Of a stretch of 64,000 nt of DNA, positions 11,601 through 25,106 are shown in pieces. The first letter of the stretch is position 1. The number at the start of each line of letters is the position of its first letter. The translations under genes and the position numbers were made by a program. This stretch comes from Stictocephala bisonia. Taxonomy: Eukaryota; Arthropoda; Insecta; Hemiptera; Membracidae. The DNA lies in contig JAQJVL010000517.1 of assembly GCA_035578905.1 (NCBI GenBank), positions 310,001 through 374,000 on the forward strand, read 5' to 3'. Under the pieces are notes generated by a model. It did no database searches. It was not told the origin of the DNA and saw only the letters and a list, made by a program, of their open reading frames with translations.

Positions 11601-14600
11601 TATAGTCTATAGAATAGTGACTGATGAGAACACTATAACACAAAAAATACCTAAAAACATATCCCTCATTTTAAACGTATTTTTCTAGAAAATATAGTTT
11701 TTATAAACAGAATTAGTATCAATAAATTATTTTGACTACTACAGTATACTATGTTTTGTCAATTATTTCAATCAAAAAAATTTTCGTCGTCCTTTTACTA
11801 TATTTAGGCTTGAAAAATTTTTACGTATGATTATTAATAAAAAAATACATAATGTTCCATAACTGATTAAAGTTGGCCAACCACATTTCGGCGGGGAAAC
11901 TCTTAAGCTAGTAATCGTATCTTTAAAAAGAGGCATTAATCTACTCCTTATGGCCTTATTACGAAAAACGACTATAAAATAATTGAAATTTGACATTTTT
12001 ATGAAGAATCTTTGTTTTAATTTCATATACAGCTAATTAGAACTTTTTCCCGTTTTCCTCTTTTTTAAATAAATTCAAAAATTGCTGTACTGTTCAAGCA
12101 TTACATAATGATATATTGCTACCGTAAAAAAACGTTAAGCCTAATGTAAAGTGTGTTTAACTAAAATACAATTTCATAAAACTCAATTTTAGGTTTAAAT
12201 ATAAAAAATTCATCAATATTTTACATCCAATAGTTTCCACAAATTTTGCTTACAATTAAAAATTTTGCGTATTTAAAATAATTCACTTAAAGAGTTTGGC
12301 ATAAAAATTATTAGTTTTGTAGAGTAATATTGAATTGGGCTTTACTTGTTCAGTTAAAAATTTTTTTATGATTTAGTTACCAAAATATGGCACTTACCTT
12401 AATTTATATTAGAGAGAACGGTATTTTTACTAAATGTTATTCTTAAAAATAATTCCATTAGTTAGTTTGTAATTGATAACTACAATTAGAACCCCTCAAA
12501 AAACTGTGTTTCAGATTTAGTTAGATTCACAGTAAAATATGCAAATTTATGAAAGTGCCGAAATTAGGAATAAAGACAGCGCCTACCTGTAGAGGATATA
12601 GATCATGTTGACACGGGTGCTGTGCGGGCGGTATCCACTCTGTGCAGGCTCCACAGGCTAACTACCCCCTACTCTAGCTTACCACTCATTACGTTTTTCC
12701 AGCTGTAATGATTTTCTGATGTAAGACTCAGGGCCATGCATGTCCCCTCGTACTCAAGCACGACAGCCGACTACGGTCAGGCGATACCGCCGGCTATAAT
12801 CACCCCAGAACACCACCTCGTAAGGGAGTATCGACCCGACTTGACCGAACTTTGGACTTATGCAGATTCGAATACAACTTTGAAACATGGACATCGATTA
12901 GATCTTTAAATACTGTTGGTGAATTATTGTGTAACTAGCTACGCTCGTGTGACTTCAGCAGTCGGTCTCAGTAATTCCGTTTTGGTAATTTGTCTCATTC
13001 GCTGCTCTTGTAAGAACATAGCCTTCAGCCTTGATTCGTTAACTATTATTGTTTTTAGTCATGAATTATTTGTTAACTTTTAGTCGAACCAATGCTGGTG
13101 CCAATTTTATGGGAGATCAGGATTAGAGCTATTTATACCCTTTAGGAATGGAATTTCCAAGAATTCTTTCTTTGTGTATCCCTATGACTCAAAATATGTG
13201 CCACATCGAAGGTTCAAGTCAGTTAAAAATAAAAAACAAATATTTAGTTTTTTTATCAGCTGCAATTTCATAGTACAAACAAATTAGTCGTGTGTATGCT
13301 TATTTACTAGACGTTTTTTTCACTTGTTTTAACTTTTTGGAAATACCGATATTTTCCCAAAAGTCCTTTGAATCAATCAATATATTGAATTTGAGGCTCC
13401 TTCATCGTTTTTCAAATGTCAAGATTGCCACAATTTTCCGTTAAAAATTTCGCTCACAGAATGTTGTATGTGATTAGATTATTAACTCTTTAATTTGTTG
13501 AAAGAAATTCTTTTAAGTACTAACTGAATATACGTGTTTTTTTTTCTTTTACCTTTCTATGAAGTAGCAGTTTTTAGTCCATTTACTCAGCTAAATACAT
13601 TGTATATATACCCCCTCCCACAAAAAAAAAAAAAAAGAAAAACTAAGTAGTAATAATGAGTTAAGTGCTTGTAATTTCTAACCAGACTGATTCATAGGTG
13701 TGCCCTTCCTGACGCATTGAAACATAAGGTACAATCAAAATGTGGCATCTAACCTTATACTGTAAACACCGCCTCTGCTTGTAGTTACTTGACAGTCAAA
13801 CACTTAACGACTTCCTTAGGCCTGCATTGTTCGAGTTTATTTACATAGCAAAAATATTTGTAAAAATATGGAATATAGTAATCCCAGCCAATGTTAATGA
13901 TATTTTTAACTAGTTAATATCAGCTCTAAGAACACAAATCCATAAAATATCTCTGTTTAGAAATTTCATTTTTCAGTTTTTGTCAAAAATCTGTATTCAC
14001 ACCGAACATTTTCTAAGAGTTCGTGAAGTTAATTTTAACTAGTTTTAAAAAAACCATGAAAATCGGTTGGGACCCCTATACTTTGTATTTACAAAAAAAT
14101 CATCTCATCTCATATCATACTCTCTCGTCCGATTTCATTTTTAAAGACTTTCTGTCAGGCTCTCCAGAGTTTCACAGTCAGGTGAGACAAGTCAGGCAGT
14201 CAACAAAGAGAGCGGTCGTTTGTGCTTCCCGTACCGGAGAAGTAAGGTTGTAATTTGGCGTAATTAGAACGACAGCACACTAATATTGCCTTGGTTGGTC
14301 TCACAAGGGACCGTCTTCAAACTGTTCCGGTCTGGTACAATGTTCAGGTAATTTGCTGCACACGCTGATGCTAAGTGCGGAAGTATTGACCGTAAACGGC
14401 TAAAGTGAGTTTGGAGGCAGAGTCACCAGGTGTTTGGATAAAGTTAGACATAGCGTCCTTTCTTTAGACACGTTCTATGTAACTCCCGCTCTTTACAAAT
14501 ACGAGATTCTCTTAAAAGAGTTGCACAAACTGCTTTCTAATCTATATACTTATTTATGTTGCGAATTGGTCCCACATAAGATAAGATAACTTGATTAGAT

Positions 14601-17600
14601 TCAGGAAAATATCATGCGCTCCTGTTGACTTTCCTAGAAAATTCCAATGATTTTCAATCACTACAGTGTTTTTATTGATGTAACAGCTGACTGTGTTTAT
14701 GTGAAAACATTGCATATTTCATGAGGACCTTTCTGACTTTTTTTACACAGTAAAAACAGCTTTTAAATAAAAACAATACTAAATATTTGTTGCTTTTAAT
14801 AGTCCTCCTGTTGGTAATTTTGTCACGGGTCAGAGACCGATGCCGAAGGATGAGGTGACACGAGAGCAGTGAGTGACGGTATTGGCACACGAAGTGTGCA
14901 GAGTGTCCCTTAGTTCAGTATTGTTTAATATTAAAATCAATACTTATTGTGGATTCAAAAATTTTAAACACACATATAACGTCATCAAACATATTCTTAT
15001 AAAATCGTTAAAATATAAAATTAATCCAAAACAGTAAAATTGGACATCAAAAATTTAGCCATCGGTTAATCTGATTAACGTCTTGTGTATCTTTTTGATT
15101 TTAGAATTTAAGTTTTTTTTTTTTTATTAAGTTTAAGACCGTTGAAGTCGAAAATCAACTGATACAATCTACGTAGGTATTATCTTTCTGTTTGTTGCCA
15201 TTAAGTTGAGTTGTGTTTCTGTATTATTTATTATATGTTCTTTACAGGACCTGGTGTATATATTAATATGTAATACGATCCCCTGGCTGTTCATTTTATC
15301 ATTGGGCTATTAATTAAATAATCGTTGACCTTATTTTCATAACACTCAATCGAAGTCCATATTTCGCACAAATCCTGACGACCGGTGTCTTAAAAAACAT
15401 CGTGGATATTATAACAACATCAAACTTTTTCTCCATTTTTTACGACTGCATATATCACTTAGAAATATTTTATTACAATCTGAAGTTTATAGTAACAACT
15501 TTTCTCTGTAATCAGGAAATTTTGTTGCATGTCAGTCAGATCAAATAAAAGCGCTACTAACAATAGCATTAGTAATTTGCTGTCAGTAACAATTAATTTC
15601 TTTAGGAAGGGCAGACAATCGCGACTTGCTTGACCTAGACAGACGACGGAAGCACGTATCTCGGAGGCGAGATGGACAATGGAGGCTGACAAAGGACGGA
15701 AATTATAACCTCTCAGACCCAATCAGCTGTTTATCACCTCTCGTCCATTGTTGACTGAACAATCAGCTGATGCAAGCTTTCACATTTTAATTTCCTACTA
15801 TGCTTAATGTGTTAGCTAAACGTGATTATATATTTATTTTGGTGTGTTTTTGTAATGTCTAATATACCCAAGTTGGAATATTAATTTAATAGCTTTTAAT
15901 TAATTTATCAACACATCACAGTTTTTAACCTGTTATTTTTTGTGCCTAGGTTATATTTTAAAAATTAAGTTAAAATTATTTAATCAATGTATAGGCAAGT
16001 TTATAGTTGGTTAAAAATTATTCTTTCTTCAACACATAGCCCACTAATTCTTATAAAAGAAATCCTAATTAATGGAACGCAATCTTCTTTTATGCCACAA
16101 GAGTGTTTCTCCCCACTACTTAATATTTTATTTCCTTTTACTACTTTACAAAGGGTATTATTAAATATTTTATATTGTGCGCTAAAAGAAGAATTTGTAG
16201 ATGGAAATATTTGTAGCAAAAGAAAGTAAAATACATAATTTATCATTTGTAATTTTTTTCTAAACGTTGTAATGTATTACGAACAGATCTTAATCATTAC
16301 GTAAACAATAAATGTTCTTAAAGTACAAATGTCATTCTTTCAATTTTCAGATATTCTTAAAGCTTAGGACTTATTTATTTTAACTGAAGTCACTTAGTGT
16401 GAGATATAATTTTTTACCTTATTTTAGAGACAATGTTTAAGAATCCATTTCTAGTATTCACATACAGCCTATAAAGAAAATGTTTGCGTCCAAAACGTTT
16501 CGTGGTTGAAGGATTGGTCAAGGCATTACGTTTTTTTACATTTATACATGCTGCATTTTCGGACCCTATGCTTAACATACTTTAAACATTAAATAGTTTC
16601 CCTTACATGTATTTCTTTCATTATCATTATTTCGAGTAACATTTTAAAGTTACTTTGCATTTTATTTGCTTTGTTCTCGTTACTCTTTCATTTTCCCCCT
16701 GGTGTTCTTAAATTAAATCTTAAATGGCCAATTTACTTTTGGAAAATATAATAAGAATTTTCCCATAAACAGATAATGGTTATATTAATAGCAAAAAATC
16801 TTATATTTTTACTAAACGAAGTTTTTTAAAAGTCTTTGATTTTTGTTTAAACTTTATATATCTTTTTTACCTATAACTAATTGAAAATGCTTTTAAAATA
16901 GATAAAACATGTATTTTCTTTATATTGAACTATTTTTAAATCTACTTGTCATTACCATAGATACAGGTTGGACTTTTGCAATTTTCTTTGATCGAATTTC
17001 CTAAATGACTCATATTTAGTCGGTAAACGGTTCCTGTAATGAGCTATCTCAAACGCGAACTACAACGTTTATTCAAGTGGCTAAAACTTAAAATCTCATG
17101 GTCCAAGATATTGAGATCGCTGATCAAATGCTCATGGAGAGTTCGAAGTGTGTTCAAGTGGCTGAAACGAAGAATGTCGTGGTCCAGGACCAAGATCAAG
17201 TGCACGATCACATATCGAAGTATACTCAATTGGGTCAAAAAAAGACTACCGTGGGCCAAGGAAACGAACTCCCTGGTGAAAAGAACAAAAAGGTTCAAAC
17301 TGCACCTCTACAGCAGACAGCCTTTGTCGAAAATACCACAGGAGATCTACGGCAGCTGGTCCATCCTCTCCCAGGAACCTGACGGCTATGAGATATACGG
17401 AATGTAAAACGTTTGTAAGTCTTTAAATAACTAAAAATTGTTTTTGCTCGCATAACTTTCCCTAAATTAAAAATACATTTTTGTATAAGATCCAAAAATG
17501 ATATACTCATTCATCACATAATCTCCGGAACCACTGTGTAGAACTGCTGGGATTTTTAGGGAGGTTAGCTATCGTATGACAGAGACCCGTTAAAAAAATT

Positions 17601-20600
17601 ATTCATCGAAGTTCCAATCCCAAGGGTATTAACAGTCCCTTAACGTTTCCTCTTGTCCATAAGAGTAACACTAACGCTAATATTATTTAATGACTAGGGG
17701 ACACCTCTGCACGCTTCCCGTGCCGACCCCGTCACTCATTGCGCTCGTGACGCCTCGGTCTTCAGCCTCGGCGTGTAACTTTTGACTTCAAATTGTAGTA
17801 ATTGAACTGTTTTAAGTAAAATCATATTATTAAATTAATTTACAGTAGCTTACTCACAGCACTTGATTCGCACTCTATTTATAGTATAATAATAATTATA
17901 AACAACCAATGTTATAACTAAGCATATTGCAAATATTTTCATTTCATTTAACAGCTGATGATAGCATACACACAAACAGACATGTATTCGCTCTCTTGTA
18001 ATTAAATTATTCTTCATATTTTACTGTGCTGTTCTCTATGTTTAACCTAACAAATTATTTGGACTATTTAACAGTTCTATTTATTCCACCGGCTGGTCAA
18101 TTAAAATTAATCTCCATAATAATAACATTGCAATTTTGACACCGTATAGGACAAAACCCTACGGGAATTTCAAAAATCTAGCTCCGTTACGACTTAGAAA
18201 TCAAAATTATCTTTTTAATTTAAAAAAGTCATCAAAATCGGTCAAGTATAAGTTCAGAAAGTGAGTTAACTAAATTTCCCGATTGTTTTAATAAACATGA
18301 CACAAACGCTTGGCTAATTTTATTTTCATTGTAAAATATTTAAGGTCCTTTCAACTAACTCTTGTATAAGTACACTACTTTGAAGTAAACGTAAAGGACT
18401 TTCTAAGCAATACAACTTTATTATATAGGACAGCAGACTTAACTTTTATATTGATGTTATGGTTTATAGTTTAGAGAGAATCAGGGCGGGAACGGCGAGC
18501 GAGCGTAGAGAACCAAACCTTTGCGAAGCAAGGGCTATCGGCTAATAATTTAATAAATGGGATGAATTCGGACCCGAATATGTATAAAATACGGGTATCT
18601 CATAAATTAATTAATTAAGGAATCAAATTGTTTGTAATGGTTATTTTATGTACTTATTACTAATACTCATGACTTTCTTAGTACGAAGTTGGATTGTGTT
18701 ATTTTGAACGTTTACTACATAAATGTTCCTCTTCATTTTATATTTTAACAAACTAAACCTCGCCCCGCTTTGCTGTGGTTTAGTTTGATATCAACTATTA
18801 ATAGTTAATTACCTATAAATATATAAAAACACTCTTGTATATAAATGCAATGCTATGTAAAAACTTCGAATGAGTTCATTCATTACTTCATGAGTTTTAC
18901 TTTCATAGATTGCCTACTTTGATTATCTGAATATACATTGGGTAATTTGTTAGAGGGAGTGGTTCCATGTGCATATTTTAGTAAGGGTTTAATTTACATT
19001 TTAAAGAATTGATGCTATTAATTTTTAGAGTAAGTTAAAACATATTTAAATCTAACTTATGGATTTTCGCAGAATACAGCCACTAATAAACTAATTTACT
19101 TTAATAGTCAAACTCTTCGATACATTTGGTTCTCTTTAAAATAGTTCAATATTAACGCCTTAACACTTTAGAACTAGGCAATCTGGATACTGCACCCATA
19201 TTGCATTTTTCAGTTGCAGGCGTTTTCTTTCTTAAATAAGTGACAACTCATTTTTCTATAATAGAATTAATTGTTAAGTCCTATAATTTTAAAATATGTT
19301 CTAAAATGTAACCCATTTAATTATTGTTATAAATTATATATTTTTGACAGAGTATGTCACTTTCTCCTGTTTGTTAAATATTTTCAATTTAAGTGTTGGT
19401 GTTTCTAGATATTGACATTGCTTTTCAAAAGATCTTAATAGATAAAACCTTCATCAAGAGACGTTATAATAAACGTAATGATTCCTAATTCATAAAATTT
19501 AAAGATAACTCCCTTTAAGTAATGAATCATTCAACTCATATTTATTTTTAATTAATTTCTACTTAGTACCAGTTAATATTTTATCAATCGGGATGGCGAA
19601 GCAAAGGTTTAATAAGTAATATATCAATTCGAAATGAACAGTTGGGATTAATATGTTTAAACTATTCTCTTTTTGGGACACAATTCAAATGATTTCAGGC
19701 CGAGGTTGCTTATAAAGAGGGTTTATTTTGGTCGGTGTGAACAGTACACTGCCCTTGGAGGTGACCTAATACACCCTCTCCCTCCTTGGGCTGCGTCACT
19801 GGGCACCCCCACCCTTACCCCACATACCAACATGCACCTTGCTGCCCACTTTGAAGTTGTTATGTGGGTTAGTCATGGTTTTCGTAGTTATGAGCTGTGC
19901 ACCGATTTCGATGGTGACCTACACACCCCCTCCCTCCCTGGGCTGCGTCACTGGGCACCCCCACTCACACCCCACATACCAACATGCATCTTGCTGCCCA
20001 CTTTGAAGTTGTTATGTGGGTTAGTCATGGTTTTCGTAGTTATGAACTGTGCACCGATTTCGATGGTGACCTACACACCCCCTCCCTCCTTGAGCTACGT
20101 CACTGGGCACCCCCACTCACACCCCACATACCAACATGCATCTTGCTGCCCACTTTGAAGTTGTTATGTGGGTTAGTCATGGTTTTCGTAGTTATGAACT
20201 GTGCACCGATTTCGATGGTGACCTACACACCCCCTCCCTCCTTGGGCTGCTACACTGGGCACCCCCACTCACACCCCACATACCAACATGCACCTTGCTG
20301 CCCACTTTGAAGTTGTTATGTGGTTTAGTCATGGTTTTCGTAGTTATGAGCTGTGCACCGATTTCGATGGTGACCTACACACCCCCTCCCTCCTTGGGCT
20401 GCGTCACTGGGCACCCCCACCCTTACCCCACATACCAACATGCACCTTGCTGCCCACTTTGTAGTTGTTATATGGGTTAGTCATGGTTTTCGTGGTTATG
20501 AACTGTGCACCGATTTCGATGGTGACCTACACACTCCCTCCCTCCTTGGGCTCCTACACTGGGCACCCCCACTCACACCCCACAGACCAACATGCACCTT

Positions 20601-22403
20601 GCTGCCCACTTTGAAGTTGTTATGTGGGTTAGTCATGGTTTTCGTAGTTATGAGCTGTGCACCGATTTCGATGGTGACCTGTACACCCCCTCCCTCCTTG
20701 GGCTGCTACACTGGGCACCCCCACTCACACCCCACAGACCAACATGCACCTTGCTGGCCACTTTGAAGTTGTTATTTGGGTTAGTCATGGTTTTCATAGT
20801 TATGAACTGTGCACCGATTTCGATGGTGACCTACACACCCCCTCTCTCCTTGAGCTGCGTCACTTGGCACCCCCACCCTTACCCCACATACCAACATGCA
20901 CCTTGCTGCCCACTTTGAAGTTGTTATGTAGGTTAGTCATGGTTTTCGTGGTTATGAGCTGTGCACCGATTTCGATGGTGACCTACACACCCCCTCTATC
21001 CTTGAGCTACGTCACTGGGCACCCCCACCCTTACCCCACATACCAACATGCATCTTGCTGCCCACTTTAAAGTTGTTATGTGGGTTAGTCATGGTTTTCG
21101 TAGTTTTGAGCTGTGCACCGATTTCGATGGTGACCTGTACACCCCCTCCCTCCTTGGGCTGCTACACTGGGCACCCCCACTCACACCCCACGACCAACAT
21201 GCATCTTGCTGCCCACTTCGAAGTTGTTATGTGGGTTAGTCATGGTTTTCGTAGTTTTGAGCTGTGCACCGATTTCGATGGTGACCTGTACACCCCCTCC
21301 CTCCTTGGGCTGCTACACTGGGCACCCCCACTCACACCCCACAGACCAACATGCATCTTGCTGGCCACTTTGAAGGTGTTATGTGGGTTAGTCATGGTTT
21401 CGGTGCTTATGAACTGTGCACTGATTTTGATTGTGACCTATACATACACCCTCTCTCTCCTTGGGCTGCGTCACCAAGTGACTCTTGCCACCACCCCACA
21501 AGCCAACACGCACCTTGCTGCCCACTTAGAAACTGTTATATCGGTTAGTCGTGGTTTTATTTACCCTATAGATAATTTTGGTATGGATTGGTTGAGAGTT
21601 GGGCTTTTTTACAAATGTATCAATATCTTGGTTTTTTACAAAAAATCTACACTTGAAATATTTATTATAGTAACATATAAATAATAATAGCAAAACAGAA
21701 AATATACTAACCAAAATCACATAATTTCAGTAGAACTCAAAATTATTTTATATGGAAAATTTTACGTCAAAGATGTTAAAAACTTGATCTTCTGGTGGCC
21801 ATCATAGGTTAATATAACGCCATACAGGGTTAGGGGCGGTTAAGTTAGGTTGTACTAGTTTAGGTTAGGTTATAGTAAATTAGATTAGGTTAGATTAAGT
21901 TAGGTTAGGTTAGGTTTATAACTACTGTATGTTAGATTAGGTTACCTTAGATTAGTTGAGGTTATGTTTTATTTGAATAGGTTAGGCTAAGTTAGGTTAG
22001 AATAAAGCGGAGTAGAACATAACCTGTCCTAAAACTCGAATTGTCTTAACAAAATGAGATTAAATGTGAATGTACATGTATGAATATTACATGTACAGAT
22101 ATAGAATATTAAAATTATGTAGGTTTACTTAATATTTTACTATTTACTTTAATGATTATTTGTCCAATGTTTAACTTTAAATTGTTGTCGATAAAAAAGA
22201 ATATTTTGATATTTTAGATCATTTCCCCCCAGTTGGATCAAATCGCTACGTTTTAATTGAGTAACAGTTCAATCCTTTTTCGAGGAAAACTATAAACAAA
22301 CTTACAGGTGTAAAATAGAATATATTAATACTGTTCATAAGTTTTATTGATAATTTTCATTTCTGTTATTTGTCTTAAGTCATAAATATACGAGAAAACA
22401 CAC

Positions 22404-22469
<66 letters not shown>

Positions 22470-25072
22470 TTGGTATACTATATACTACTGCTTTTCCCAA
22501 CCTTTCTAAAAATATTAAAAAAATAAACATTTTCAAACTAAAATAAAAAAGCACATATGAATAGTTATCGTCCTTTTTCAACCACTCTTATCTCCTTATC
22601 TAAAACAAGCAGCGTCCGGACGAAATCTTTTTGTCTCCAAGGATATTTAATTGTTAGTTTTATTGGTGGTTTCGACCGCGTGAAATCAATTGGCACCAGT
22701 TTTAACCCTGGAAAAAATTATTATTTCTGCCCTAGAGGCTCCTATACATCCCGCGTTATTGACTTGTGGCAGAAAAAACAATACGGAACCATTATAGACT
22801 TCTAGCAGAAAAAAATCCATCACAGCTGGTGTAATGAGAGGACAACTCGCATCAACAGCTGATCTAAAGTATTTTTCCTGTTTTTATTATTTTTCTGAAA
22901 GTTTTCATTCTCTATTAGGTTTATTTTTGTATGTGTTATCCTTTTTAAACACTGTTAGTGTGAAGTGTTTCCTAGAAGGTCTTTTCCGAGAGTATTGCTA
23001 TAGTAAATCAGCAGTGTAAGGTTATTTATTTTGTATTTTGCAGAACAAGGTTTATGTTATAAAATAAGCGTTGTTTGCCAAACTATATATTATATGTTTT
23101 TAAAAATGTTGTAAAAAAACGAAATTGTATTAACAACCTACAAGGTACAGCAACAATAATCGATCCTCAGAATCCTGTGGGAGATATGGATGCTACTTAT
23201 TCAGTTTGTAAAATTCAACTGAATGAAGCTCGGTCTCTTGGTACTACAAGTCAAATTGTTCATGACGAAGAGATAAACAATACGTTGATGAAGCAGATAT
23301 CGATGTTCATGTTACGACGATGAATGTGCATTAAGTGATAATAATTAAATTAAAAAGTCTTACAAAATGTATTTGTTTTTGATTCTTAACACGTTTCCTC
23401 GTATCCTCACATTCATTCTTGTCTTGAAACAGTTGATTTTACATTATCACATACTTGAACTGAAAATATAATAAATATACAATTGAAACATTAAAATGTA
23501 AGCTTAAGATTTACTTTTAACCTAAATTTACTGTTAATATGAGTATTGTCAATTAAGTATTAAATTCATCTTCAGAGCTGAAACCCCCTTGAAATATATA
23601 AACCTATTTTGTGATGTGCCATTATTTATTAAGCAAAATTTAATGGGCTACAAAGTCAATATCATAAGATGTACATTTACTCTTAATCTAGTCAAATAAA
23701 TAGTTCGATGAAAAATTGTGGAAGAATTGTTCCCGCCTATTTCTAATATCCTCCTGAACAGAAAACGTCCCAACAACTAATTCACAGTTCCGCTTTCTGC
23801 TTCGTGTTTTCGTTTTTCTTGTCTGCTAATGGGTTTGTTCTGTGAATAATTTAATTTATTTCTTCTCTTTCCTCATGTTGTTTAATCTTGTAGTAGTTTG
23901 GTTGGGCCTTCTAATCTAAAATAATACATAGTATATTAAACATCAAACGTGGCTGTTCTTTAAAAAAAATAGTATCCATTTTGTTTGTTTTTTACTTGAA
24001 ACTCTAAACTTATGTATTGATGTAAATTTACTAAATTTAAATTTTCCATATATTTTCTACCTCTTAGTTGTTAGTACATTCATTTTGTGTAATTCGTTTA
24101 TTAACTCTGTTGTCTAGGTATTACTTTTTTTTTTCTTGTAATTTTAAATTATTACATTTACAAACAAATGTTAATTTCTTTTCCAACAATTTTTACAGAT
24201 TCACTGGTTATAATTTTTTAATAGTACTGCAACATCGTTACTATTTTTTCAACTATTCCAAGCAATTATATAGGAGAAAATTAATTTTTATATTCCGAAT
24301 TTTTATAGATTTCACTTGTTATTTGATTTCATTACTGCTGAAATCTTTTTTTTTAACATTTCTGGTCTGACTTAAGAATATATATTTTAGTTGTTCTATT
24401 TGTACGATTCCAGAAATTAAAGCAAAGTTTAATATATATTTCAACTTTGAATTACACAAAATACATTTAAATTGTAATTGAAAAATATATATGTATCTCA
24501 TTATATTTTAGAAAATATAATATTTAATATTTTTTTGGAAGGTTCCACTGTCCAACCAAACGGAGTAGTGTATACGAGTCCAGTGAACCTATCTAGACGC
24601 AGGACCTTATCGTCATTAGACTTATCATTTCTTGACATGATTCCTGCAGGAACATCAAGTTTAAATCCTTAAAAATAGCTCAGCTAAATACATTTAGCTA
24701 CCCAATTGTAACTTCTTTGCCTCACTAATTGTCTTCCACATAAATTATAGTTAAACTGTACATACTAGATCTTTAAATACCCAAATAGTCCTAGTACTTG
24801 CAAACTTTAATCAATTATTTTAACTGAATCAAACAAATCTACTAAAATATTTTGGTATCATTATCAAGAAAAATCATTATTCATTTCTAAGACGCCAATC
24901 GTAGAGATATGAGGGGTGTATGAGTGTGATGAGTGTATATGAACGAGTGTAGTCATTGTTACTATCTGAGTTCGACTTAGCTCAGAGAGGACTATTTATT
25001 AATAGCTCAATAGCCAGAGCAACAATGTTATTGACAGACCAAGCTTTGTTATTGCTATATCTACTTCTGTCT

Positions 25073-25106
<34 letters not shown>

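Noticed and set aside
12593..12664. Internal coding exon reading [12 protein letters not shown] in another frame
   Set aside because: That frame does not meet the phase of neighbouring exons, while the ATG frame does.
19673..21684. Ten or so overlapping ORFs of 63-209 codons with similar proteins ([10 protein letters not shown]...)
   Set aside because: They come from the 152-bp satellite read in rotating frames; the period is not a multiple of three.
22375..22581. ORF with an Ile/Tyr run
   Set aside because: Translation of the (TA)n microsatellite.
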